Positions 1 through 11,500 of a stretch of DNA of 24,996 nucleotides are shown here, piece after piece (the first letter of the stretch is position 1; every line of letters begins with the position of its first letter). The position numbers and the translations under genes are program-made. The notes beneath the pieces are model-generated. The model was not told the origin of the DNA. It did no database searches and saw only the letters and a list, made by a program, of their open reading frames with translations. The stretch is from NCBI GenBank assembly GCA_905182985.1, contig CAJJDN010000174.1:8768-33763 (forward strand), in the 5' to 3' direction. Origin of the DNA: Paramecium sonneborni (lineage: Eukaryota; Ciliophora; Oligohymenophorea; Peniculida; Parameciidae).

Positions 1-1253
1 TAAATGTAAAAAATAGTGATTATTATTGATAGAAACTTGATATATTTTACATCGCAGTATTGAATCCAGAATTAATTTTTTATTTGTCTTTCTGCAGCAA
101 GAGAACTATTCTAATATAATCTTATGTTATAGTAAGCAAAGATGCTCAAATTGAAGTTTTAGCTTAGATTATTCTTGATGAAAATTTATTAATTGGCATC
201 CTCTCCACTTGATAATTGCACTAAAACTTGTAATATAAGAGGAATTTGGATTTAATATTTTTATTAGACAATTATTGATTATCTACTTTCAATATTTGCT
301 GTTTTGGCCTTGTAAAGAGTCAGAATTGATAAAACCTAATGAGCTTTTCTCTTATTTATACTTTAGCTTGAATTAAGTTAATATTGTTAATTACTAAAGA
401 AATAAAGGAAGTGCCGCTTATTTAAATAAAACTAGATTAACTAATTTATTAAATTAATTGGTTTCTGGATTGATTTCAAATAATAAAATATTTGATAAAT
501 TGATCTCATTTTAAAAATTATGTTCTTTGTTTATTTTTTGTTACCATTATGAACATAATTAGTTGATTTTTTGATTTATTAAATAAAGCATAAGTTTGTA
601 TTTTTTTTTTTTTTATATCATAAGGAGAAACCTTTCCTTATTAGTTAAGATGATATCAAATAGCCTAGACATAGACTGAATTAGGACAATTTTAAACATG
701 TCATAAACTTTTACAAATACTAATAATCAACAAAACAGTACACTTATTGAATTGAATGAAATGTTTTATTGAGCATTATTGAGGATTTTTTGATTTATTT
801 TATAAAAGTTTTAAATGTGCTTTGGGTAAGATTAATTCAATTCTGAATCTTTGATAAAATAATTAATATTATCAAAAAATTTCTAACTAAACATTAAATT
901 TTAGTGAATATCTATTCAATTAGGCTGAATAATCTATTTGATCCTCAAATTTCCTTGGTTAAGATAGAGGAAACTGAAATTCTAAGTATAGATAAATGTT
1001 AGATATTTAATTTGATTCAAATATATGTTTATTTATAGAAATTAAGTCTTAGAATTAAAATATAATGATAAAAATTAGAGATGAACAAGAAAAGGTTGTT
1101 CAATTAAATTAGCTAGAATAGAGTTTCCATAAAATTTTAATAATTTGAAATTTAAACCTAAGAATATTGATTTTTAAATAGAAAATGTAACTATTTAAAA
1201 AAGGAGAAATAATGATGTGATTATTATTTAACTTGATTTTAATATTGATAAAT
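1..1253. other. Left-edge region without a confident gene
   Basis: No frame gives a convincing complete gene. Two readings compete. On the minus strand a frame runs from an ATG at 509 to the window edge (169 codons, no TGA), but its composition is mostly low-complexity I/Q/N/S/L. On the plus strand there is a run of coding-like pieces in shifting frames. The clearest are 182-574 (no Met, ends in TGA), about 617-750, about 848-1065, and a piece starting with ATG near 1064. Together these would suit a decayed plus-strand gene broken by frameshifts. A run of T lies near 601-614. Only TGA is a stop here, so open stretches of 70-150 codons arise easily by chance, and neither reading is claimed as a gene. 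Confidence 0.3.
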
Positions 1254-4079
1254 TCAACCTTTACCAGCGAATGATGTCATGTTTGCTAATGTAGATTATA
1301 AAATTCTTAATTTTCTTTAACTTGCAACAATATCAGTTTCTAAGATTCCATGTTTAACCATTTTCTTTGCTTAATATAATTGTAATTCATTCAAAGTTCT
1401 GAATGTTGAAAATTTCTACTTAACTTCCATGTTCATTGACTATAATTAGCAACCTAAATGTTATTTCCAAATAGCAATCATGGGAGTACTATTATCACCT
1501 AAACCTAATTAATCTAAAATTTTGATTAAAGCTGCTCTTCCTTTTTGCATAGCTTAAAAGTAAGGATTAGAAGAATCTAAGCCAACTTCTTATTTAGCAA
1601 AATCTAAATCGCATCTTCTTGCCATTAAAGCATACATATAAAGCATATATTTCATATGAGGATGATTATTATAATAATAAGTGGCTATTTTATTGATCAA
1701 TTCTTCAGGTACTCTATCCCAATAAGCTAATTCTGGATGAGTAAAGGAACATCTATCACTATTACAATATGCTTAAACAATTGCTCTTTAACTTTTTAGG
1801 CTTTCAAATGGTCTAGCAATTTCTCTACTTCCACCAAAATTGAAAGATTCAACCATAGTTTTGACTACTTGATTTTTAACATATAAATCATTATATTCTT
1901 TAGTTTTTTACATTGCTCTTTATGGTACTCCAATTACATTATCTACTTAAATAAATAATATACCTAATTCAAATAAAAAATCCATATATTCATAACTTGG
2001 TTCAAAATCATCACTATAATTGATATTAGCTAAACCATTTAATAAAAAGGTAAAAGCAACATCTTCACTAGCAAATTCTGAAGTAAAATAATGCCCCTAG
2101 ATTGTTCTAATATGTCGTTTTCTTTATGCTCTAGTTAAAGCTTAGTATTTAGTATGTATCAATGTATAAGGTCCACCTCCTCTTTCTGGTGTAATACCTT
2201 ATCCCATATAAATATATTTTTCAGGATTTCTTTTATATTCTCTCATATTTCTAAGTTCTGTCAATATTAAACCATCTCTCTATCTAGTGTCACTGCTTGC
2301 AATCATAGTTATTTTAGAATCAGTATTATTTGTAGAAGAAAATGTTTCTAACAAAGGTACAATTTCTACATTTTAAACCTTATATAAAGTAATTAAGTCA
2401 TTCACTAAATCATATTAAGCCTATGTTTAAAAGTTAGCAATAATAACCATATCTGCTGCTTATCCATTAGCATTTAATAGAGAGATTTCTTTGAATATAT
2501 TTTTAATCATTGGTTTTATTTTGTTAATCTTAAATTAATAATATAAGTAAATAATACATCTGTTAAATCTTCACCAGCTAATCTAATTTAACCTAAAACT
2601 CCTGTTAATCTAAATATTTAATAAAGCTTCTTCAATTTTAATGCTATAAAATATTCTTTTGAATCATCATTTTTTGCCAAAATTTATTCTAAAATTTGAG
2701 TTATTTAATCCTCTATCTTTTTAATATTAAAAATAGGCATTTATTAATAAAATTCTTCAAGTGAGATCTCTTTTTTAACTCTAAATTTGTCACTTAATTC
2801 TCTTATATTTTTACTATAATCTAAAGCTTATTAATATAATTCTAATATTTATTTAAATTCTTCATTTTCTTCTAATTAAGCTTCGGCAATATACTCTTTG
2901 TATTATTGTAGTGTTAAGTCAATAGTCAATCCATGTGTATAAGTCATAATACCAATTTCCTAATAAATAAATTTTAGATTATTACCATTCCTGGATGATT
3001 ATCGAAATCAAAAGTCAACCAAGTACCTGGTGTTTCAAAATAATCTTCAGGATTCTACAAACCTAATTCATATGCCTAAGCTACTGCTTTTATAAGATTT
3101 GGCAAATATTAAGAATGATAAATTAATGATTCCTCTATGTATGAGACTTTCTATTTAATTAGTAAATAAAATAATTTACATGAAAAACACGCTATTTATT
3201 TGATTAAATAAATAACTTAGCAGCATATTTAAGATATTTGTAATCATTTTATTCAATCCCTTGGAGCATTCTACTTATAGCAATTAATTAAGTTAATGAA
3301 TTTGGTTATGTTGGATGAGAAGTAAACACATATTTGACTCTATTAATTTTTGACTATAAAATTATTATTATTTATATTGATACTTTATCTCGTTGATTAA
3401 AATATTCGATAATTCTAAATTAATCGAGATATTCATAACGAGCATAATGGCTGCTCAATCTATCAAAGATCATTAAGCTATAAATATGCCAAAATAATGG
3501 CTCTGGTAAATCTTTTTCTTCACATGTCAAGTCTTCCATGTCCTTACCTTGATAAGTATTATCAAAATAAATGGACAAGGCATCTTAGAACAAATTTGTT
3601 TCATCTTCAGTCAAATTATCAACATATGCATCTAATAGTTAGAGCATTGTCTTCTTTTTCCTAGGATTAATATGTCTGAAATAATTATTTCCTAAGTCCA
3701 TTAATCTTATTGGAGATTATTCAAGTAATGGTTCTTCTTGTATGAATTTTTGAATCTCTACTATAGAGCATCTTTTATCACTATATATATATTTAATTCT
3801 TAATTACTCTGCATTAGCTGCAATCCAAAGCATGTCATTTTCTCTTAGCTATTTTTCTTTGACGTTCTCAGACAAGAAATATTTTGGTAAACATTTTTAG
3901 ACCTAATTTAGTTGAGTTGCTCTTCTAAGATGGCATGCAATCGATCGTATCATATTATTTAAATTAATTATAATTTGTTCTGGAATAATATTCAAATATT
4001 TCTACTGATAATTTTATTCTTTTCCTTAATAATATGCAATCTATTTTGTATATTAAATGAATTTCAAATAATATTACAT
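1254..4079 (-). CDS. Divergent phosphoenolpyruvate carboxylase-family protein, five exons
   Basis: Exons in transcript order are 4079-3384, 3353-3180, 3150-2986, 2959-2558 and 2528-1254, giving 903 residues and a TGA stop. Bacterial and plant PEPC is about 880-970 residues. PEPC makes oxaloacetate from PEP and bicarbonate. Landmarks appear in family order: TSHPTQP around His245 (the HPTE catalytic-His motif), TWLTFDFDNHPG at 333-344 (usually WxGGDRDGNP), PLLETF at 537-542 (Glu metal ligand), SSDTRQRDG at 557-565 (usually YSDSAKDAG), MGQGITPERGGGP at 587-599 (usually HGRGGxxGRGGxP), and a GGSRE...ESLK segment matching the C-terminal GSRP...ESLRAI region. The His and the two metal ligands (Glu540, Asp559) are kept. 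Positions equivalent to E. coli Lys546, His579 and Arg581 are Gln562, Met587 and Gln589, so activity is doubtful. Homology is read from motifs without an alignment. The start is the first in-frame ATG, just after a TATATAAAAG stretch at 4098-4107. Confidence 0.8.
2529..2557 (-). other. Intron, 29 nt
   Basis: GTATTA...TTAAG on the minus strand of the PEPC-like gene. Without removal, the frame reaches TGA shortly after the conserved GEDLTD residues. With removal, the frame continues into the downstream conserved half (NGQAADMV...). The acceptor is AAG, not the more usual TAG. Phase 0. Confidence 0.75.
2960..2985 (-). other. Intron, 26 nt
   Basis: GTAATA...TATTAG on the minus strand, directly after the DFDNHPGM motif. 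Removal joins ATG (Met345) to GAA in phase 0 and keeps the PEPC frame open. Confidence 0.85.
3151..3179 (-). other. Intron, 29 nt
   Basis: GTAAAT...AAATAG on the minus strand. It restores the frame between the exon carrying the catalytic-His motif and the exon carrying TWLTFDFDNHPG. Phase 0. Confidence 0.85.
3354..3383 (-). other. Probable 30-nt intron, multiple of three, no in-frame TGA
   Basis: GTATCA...TTATAG on the minus strand, just upstream of the HPTQP motif. The length is divisible by three and the only in-frame stop-like codon is TAA, which reads as Gln, so the frame alone cannot prove it. It is called an intron because its ends fit the others, its length fits, and retention would insert an Ile/Gln-rich decapeptide into a conserved region. 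All four introns of this gene would then be phase 0. Confidence 0.6.
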
Positions 4080-4660
4080 CAATTTTTCATACGGGAACTT
4101 TTATATAAAAAAAAATAAAAATTTTCTAAGTAATTAAAGCAAAGCATTTCTAATTCAACAAACTATTTTTAATCACAACTAACTAGTTTTATTTTCATTT
4201 TTTATTCATTTAGAATCAAATTCTTCTTCTATTCTCTTTATTTTACAAATTTTTATGTTTTAAATGTTTGTACTTTATAGAAAATAAATAAATTATTGAT
4301 TCAAAACTAAAAATTCATAATTTTATGGTGATCATCATTACTATTTTAGCTTTGCTTAGATGATGTGATGAAAGTTGCAACAAATCATTAATTGCAATTT
4401 AAATTTTTAAAATAAATTATTTTAATTCTTTTAATTATTTTTTTTAGATTTTATTTAATTATTTATTCTTATAAAATTCCGCATTGTAATTTATCTTTAT
4501 TCAATTAATTTTTTTCTTGGCATCTTATACAATAAAAACTTACATAAAAGCTTGTTAATCCTAAAAAAAGATATTTTACGAATTTTCCATTTTTTTATAT
4601 GAAGAATAAAAACAGAAATTACAATAACTAATATAATGAGTCTTAAGGAAGTATATTGTT
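4080..4660. other. Intergenic region upstream of the PEPC-like gene
   Basis: Very AT-rich spacer holding the PEPC-like promoter side (minus strand) and the 3' flank of the broken gene at 4661-5441. A TATATAAAAG stretch lies at 4098-4107 (minus), about 20 nt before the start codon. A three-codon upstream reading frame (ATG at 4090) ends in a TGA overlapping the gene's ATG at 4079. I see no other gene or RNA. Confidence 0.5.
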
Positions 4661-5441
4661 TCAAGAGAAGCTTTATTTTTGTGGCTCTGGGATATTTACA
4701 ACGACATATGCTTCTGTGCTTATAATTAATTCGTCCTCTATTGATAATTAAGCATATTTCTAATTTTGTAGTAATTTTTTTTAAATTCTTATCTAATCTG
4801 AAGGATTTCTAATTTAGAATTAAAATTAACCTTATAGGCATAAAATCTTTCTAATTAATGGTTTTATTGTTTTTTTTAGAGTTTTTTCTATTTCACATAA
4901 GATTAGTATTCAGTTGAGAAATCATATCATAAAAATTTATCAAAGATGAAGTAATTTTGATAATTACTTAATAATTGATGAAAGTTCCTCTAGATTCAAA
5001 TTTATTATCAGAGAAAGATATTTGTTATTGGATCACTTTTTTTGATACATTTCTAAATTTGTTAATTCATTTTATATGGAATAGTTTCAAATTTACTTTT
5101 AATATTTATCTGGTGTTTAACACACTTTAATGAGGATTGAATTGATGTTTTGTTTAAGACATTATAGATATTGGAGAGAAAAATCAAAATTTTGAAAAGT
5201 AATTATGAAATTTTCTGAATTTATATTAAGTAATGATATTTTTTGGGTCATTGATAAAAATGAGTAATAATGTTATGTTTTTAATTAGGAAATGATTAAA
5301 GTAATTTCTTGTAATAATTATTAAAGTTTTAGTTAAAATTTCTGATTTATGATAGATTAAGTTGATAAGTCTTTTTGACTAAAACAATTAGGTGTGTTAT
5401 ATTTGAATTATTAGTATAGACTAATTAAATTTAATAAACAT
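4661..5441 (-). pseudogene. Probable decayed or frameshifted gene, product not recognised
   Basis: Read on the minus strand from an ATG at 5441, coding-like protein continues for the whole length but only by changing frame about three times: near 5190, 5010-5020 and 4895. No GT...AG intron of usual size sits at these points, and each old frame meets TGA soon after. The last piece ends with a plausible C-terminus (ELIISTEAYVVVNIPEPQ, then TGA at 4661-4663). Composition in the pieces (D, E, P, G and C residues in amphipathic patterns) looks better than random AT-rich sequence. No signal peptide or known domain is recognised. The start lies only 71 nt from the divergent surface antigen start. 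It could be a true relic, or a live gene with assembly indels. Confidence 0.4.
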
Positions 5442-5512
5442 GAGATAAATTATTTATAAATTAGGGAATTAAGTATTTTATATATAGATATTATTTATAA
5501 TTAATACATTAA

Positions 5513-8500
5513 ATGTATAAAAAAATATTGTTACTTTAATTGTTGGTTGGTTTAGCAATAAGTTAATCTTACAGTTTGACATAATGCAGTTGTTAATAAT
5601 TGTAATCAGAAGGAGATTGTATAAAGAATGTTTCTCCAATATGTTAATGGGATGGGATAAAAAAATAATGTAATATAGCAACTATAAGTGTGAATCCGAT
5701 AGCTAGTTATGCAAGATATTGTGATTAATTTTCTGAAGCAGATTGTCCAAAGTCAGCACCATGTAATACATGTGGGAATTATTCTGCATGTGCATGGGTG
5801 GAAGGGAAATGTACATTTTTTACAAGTTGTACAGCATTTGATAAGAAATCAGAATAAGAATGTTAAGCAATAAGTAATAGATGTATTTCAGATGGAAATC
5901 ATTGCGTAGAAATAGATGAATGTAATCAATATAAGAAATAGATGGCTTGTGTAAAAAATGCATAAGGAAAATTATGCTATTGGGATTAAACAAATAATAT
6001 ATGTACAGATAGTAACACATGTGATAAATTACCATAAACATTAATAAATGATAAGGAATGTAGAGATATGATATCTACATGTACTACAAAAAGTGGTGGT
6101 GGATGTATAATAAGTGGAAATAATTGTAGTGATTAAATAAATGAAAATTAATGTGTTTGGAATTAATAAATGACAATAAGTTGTTATTGGGATGGATCTT
6201 CATGTAAAGATAGAATCTGTGAGAATGCACCAATAAGTATGATAACAGATGAAGCATGTAAATAATTTAGAAAAGATGGTACATGTACAACTAAATTAAA
6301 TGGAGGATGTATAACTAGATCAACATGTTAAGCTGTTTAAATTAAAGAAGGTTGTAATAAGAATATATAAGGAAATGAATGTTATTGGAATGGTATAAGT
6401 TGTGTTGATAAGATATGTTCTAATGCTCCAATAACAATAACTAGTAATTCTGAATGTTCTGAATTTTTAAAAGGATGTATTACAAAATAAGGTGGAGGAT
6501 GTATTTAAAATGGTTCATGTTCAGTAGCTAATATTCCTACTGCTTGTGTTTAAAATTAGATTGGAATAGATTGTATATGGGATACAAATTGTAAAGAGAA
6601 AATATGTATTAATGCACCTATGACAAATAATACTCATGAATTATGTACAACATATTTATCAATTTGTACTGTTAAATCAGGAGGAGGATGTTAAAATAGA
6701 ACATGTTTTAATGCTCCAATAAATTTAATTACAAATGAAGAATGTGAAGCTTATTTATCTGGAAATAATTGTATAACTAAAACAGGTGGTGGATGTACAA
6801 TTAATACAACATGTACAGCAATTACATTATAAAATGCTTGTATTAATAATTCATCTGGTTAACCATGTTTTTGGGATACAAGTACCAGTACTTGTAAAGA
6901 TAAAATTTGTTTAAATGCTCCATCAACTAATAATACACATGAATTATGTTAAACCTTTTTGAATACTTGTACTGTAAATAAAACTAATTCTGGTTGTGTT
7001 GATAAAACATGTGAGAATTCATTAACATAATCGATATGTGATAAAGATTTTAATAATAAAACTTGTATATGGAAAGGGAAATGCTTTAAAAAGTTATGTG
7101 TATTAGCATCATAATCTATAACTACTCATAAAGATTGTTAACTTTATCATATTAGTTGTACATTAAATAACACAGGATTTGGATGTGTTACATTACCAAA
7201 TAAATGTGAAGCTATTTCAATAGAAGGTGCTTGTTTTATTAAAATGAATGGATAATCTTGTGGATGGAATGGATCTTCATGTATTGATAAAGCATGTTCG
7301 ACTGCTTCTAAGAATTTATCAACTACTTTACAATGTTCATAATATATATCAACATGTGTTGCTAATAATCCCATTATATTGAATGGAATTTCAATTATAT
7401 AAGGATGTTAAGATTTACCTATATCTTGTTCAACTAGAAAAACATCTGAAAATTGTGAAATCCCAAGAACAGGATTCCCAAATTGTTTATGGGTTTCTTC
7501 TTAATCTTCTTGTATAGAAAAATCATGTTCAACAGCCAATATTGAAGGTACAAAAGGAGTGATTGAAGTAGGATAATTTTCAGTACCTAATTGTTAAAAT
7601 TATCTAAGTATTTGCACAACAACTAATACCCAAGGTGTATGTCTTAATCTATAATAACCATGTATTCCAAATAATTCATCTGATGGATGCATTAATAAAC
7701 CTTCTAATTGTAATTCTTTAGGAATTAATAATTGTACTAATGGATCTAAAATAAGTGGTGATTGTTATTGGAATGGATCTAATTGTGTTGATAAAATATG
7801 TATAAATATAATCAAATTAACACATAATGATTGTAATAATATATTTGATCAATGTACAGTCAATAATGCAGGAACTAATTGTTAATCATTATAAAATACA
7901 TGCACTCTTTATACTACTTAAGATAATTGTAAAATCACTTCAATAAATAAACTTTGTATATGGACTGGAATTGCTTGTAGAAATGCCACATGTGCAGATG
8001 CTTCAGATACTACACTTTATGATTCAGATTTAAAATGTTAAAAATATTTAGTACTTGATAATACTTGTACAGTAATACCTAAAATTGGAGGACTTGGATG
8101 TGTTATGAAATAATCTACTTGTTCCAATTATCTGACATAAGCTTAATGTCATTAAACTATATAAAATTTAACAGGAATTGATGATTGTAAATGGATTGTA
8201 GATTAATGTTATTCATTATCTACTTTTGCCACAGGAATATGTTCTTAATTTAAAGGAACTTAAACTATGTGTTAATAATATAAATAAGGATGTACTAATA
8301 TTATTAGTGCTACTATTTCATCTAAATGTACTGTAGATTGTACTCTTAAAACAGGAATTAACTTAACATTCTAAGATTGTTAAGCAATTGATTCTACTTG
8401 TTCAGTTAAAGCAGATGGTACTGGATGTATTCTAATTTAATCTACATGTTAAGGATATGCATAATAATCAATTAATTGTTTCAGATCTATTAATGATCTA

Positions 8501-11500
8501 TGTGTTATGAATACTTCTGTTCCTCCTACTTGTTAATCTGTTACTTAAGCATCTGACTGTACTCTTGTAACTGGGTTAACTGGTTTGGATCATACAAAAT
8601 GTTAATCATATAATTCTGCATGTACATCTTTAAATGATGGAACAGGATGTTAAATTTATTAATCAAATTGTACAGCTTATTAAGCTACTGTTAATTCATG
8701 TACATTTACATCAAATGCTAAATGCCTTCTTATTACAGATTCACCAGAATCTTGTATTTCTATTAACAGTTATGCAAATTGTTCAACCATTACTGGATCA
8801 ATTGCATCATTAAACCATGATAAATGTTAAGCTTATTTTAATCTTTGTACATCTATTGCTAATGGTAGTGCTTGTTAACAATTCAAATAAACATGTGAAG
8901 AATATTCTGCAACTGTATCACAATGCACAATATCTTAAAATGGAAAATGTTTCTTATCTAATAACACTTGTATTACTATTTCAAATCCAATAAGTGATTG
9001 TGCTAAGATAACTGGGGCAGCTGGTACTTTAACTTATGGACTTTGCTAATCATATAATACAGCATGTAGTGTAAATAGAGCTAGAAGTGCTTGTATTTAA
9101 TAATTGGCTGAGTGCTAAGATTATACATCTATGGGAAATTGTTATCGTTCAGCAAAAGATAGATGCATATCAAGTTCTAATATTGATTCTAGTTGTGTAT
9201 CAGCTTCAAGTGCATAAACTTGTGAAAAAGTGTATCTTGGAATAGGTAATTATAGTGATGCCAATTGTAATGAATTTAAAGTTGGATGCATTTCTAATGG
9301 TAATTAATGTATATCAAAAGTTTGTTCACTTGCAGGAGGTTTTGTATTTAATCATTAAAATTGCAATAATTGGTTAAGTACATGTACTGTTAACATTACA
9401 AATTCTGGGTGTACAGATATGATATAGAAGTGTTCATCATAGAGTTAGAATTAATGTTTATATTCATAGGAGGGTGACTGTATAGTTTATAATTCATAAT
9501 GTGTAAAGAAAAGTTGTGATTTAGCAATAGATAATGAGAATTATGATAGTGATACTAAATGTTCATAATATTTGAAATAATGTACAGTTACCAGAACAGG
9601 AGGATGTTAATCTAGAAGTAATTGTTCTGAATATATATCTGAATTGTAATGTTAAATTAATAAGAATGGTGGAAGATGTTTTTGGAATCCAACATACAAG
9701 AATTGTGTAGATTTGGATTGTAGATAAATAGAGTAAACAACTTTGTTTGATTCTCATGCTAAATGTGTAAATGTAGATAGTAAATTATAATGTACAGTAA
9801 GAGCAGCAAATAATGTTACAATGCCAGGTTGTATGCCAAGAGGACTTTGTAGTTCTTATTCATGTTAAGATTAATGTCATTAAAGTATAAATGGTAATGA
9901 ATGTGTATGGAATAATAATGTAAATCAAGGCAGTTGTTAAGATAAATCTTGTAATAGTGCACCACTTTTTATGAATTCTCATAATGATTGTTATGTATAT
10001 TATAATACATCAAGTGTAAGTTGTACTGTATCTATAATTGAAGGAGTATTAAGTGGATGTTAATAAACAACAAGTTGTGAATTATATGCAATTAAAGAGC
10101 AATGTTAAATAAATTCTTTAGGATAACCTTGTGAATGGATATAAGAGACATAAAAATGTGCAGATAAATCTTGTGAGACTGCTTCTATAACATTAGATGA
10201 TGATAGTAAATGTAGATCTTATTTAAATAATAATAAATGTACAGTTTCTGATAATGGAAAAGGATGTACAACAATTCCAATTTAATGTGAAACAATGACA
10301 TAGAAATAATGTTATTATAATAAGAATGGAGATCCTTGTTATTGGACAGGAAGTAATTGTATAACAAGATCATGTGAGAATGCTCCAGATTATATTAAAT
10401 CAGAAGATGATTGTAATACTTATTTAGATGGATGTACATTAGATAATATAAAATGCAAAACAAAAGTGTGTGAAGATTATAAATTAACAACAGATACTTT
10501 ATGTAAATAAGAAATGGCAACATGTACATCTAATGGTATAAATTGTGTAAATAGAGGAACTTGCATTTAAGCTTTAAATTAAGTTGGATGTGTTAATTCA
10601 TCGACAGGATAATAATGTGAATGGATATCATCAGATTTAGGATTAGGATATTGTACTTTAAAAAGTTGTTAAACTGCACCAATTACATTAAAAAATGAAG
10701 AAGAATGTTAAAATTATTTTATAAATTGTACTGTTAAGAAAGGGGGAGGATGTACATTAAAATCTACTTGTATTGCTGCTATGATAGAAGCTGCATGTAC
10801 AAGTGCATTAAATGGAACTATTTGTTCTTGGGATAATAAATTAAATAAATGTAGAGATATTGATTGTTAAGATTATAATGGAACTAATCATATTGAATGC
10901 TAATAAAAAAGAGTTGATTGTACTATTGGAATTAATGGAAAATGTGCAAGAATATTAAATTGTGAATAAACTACTATAAAAGAGGCTTGTATTGAAGGAC
11001 TTAATGGACCATGTTTATGGATTGATAAATACATTAATAGTGATGGAACTAAAGGAGCTTGTTTTTAATATACTTCATGTAAAAGTCTTANTAAATTATA
11101 ATGTACAGTAAGAGCAGCAAATAATGTTACAATGCCAGGTTGTATGCCAAGAGGACTTTGTAGTTCTTATTCATGTTAAGATTAATGTCATTAAAGTATA
11201 AATGGTAATGAATGTGTATGGAATAATAATGTAAATCAAGGCAGTTGTTAAGATAAATCTTGTAATAGTGCACCACTTTTTATGAATTCTCATAATGATT
11301 GTTATGTATATTATAATACATCAAGTGTAAGTTGTACTGTATCTATAATTGAAGGAGTATTAAGTGGATGTTAATAAACAACAAGTTGTGAATTATATGC
11401 AATTAAAGAGCAATGTTAAATAAATTCTTTAGGATAACCTTGTGAATGGATATAAGAGACATAAAAATGTGCAGATAAATCTTGTGAGACTGCTTCTATA

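Noticed and set aside
2500..2530. Programmed frameshift at AAA-TAA in the PEPC-like gene
   Set aside because: A 29-nt GT...AG intron just upstream explains the frame change, and TAA is a sense codon here.
1254..4079. Bacterial contamination as the source of the PEPC-like gene
   Set aside because: Tiny introns, in-frame TAA/TAG and AT content like the neighbours show it is native to the ciliate genome.
5478..6041. Minus-strand standard-code ORFs opposite the surface antigen (also 7147-7374, 9563-9757, 10185-10373, 11496-11684)
   Set aside because: They are antisense shadows of the Cys-rich coding frame, which reads cleanly from signal peptide to stop on the plus strand.
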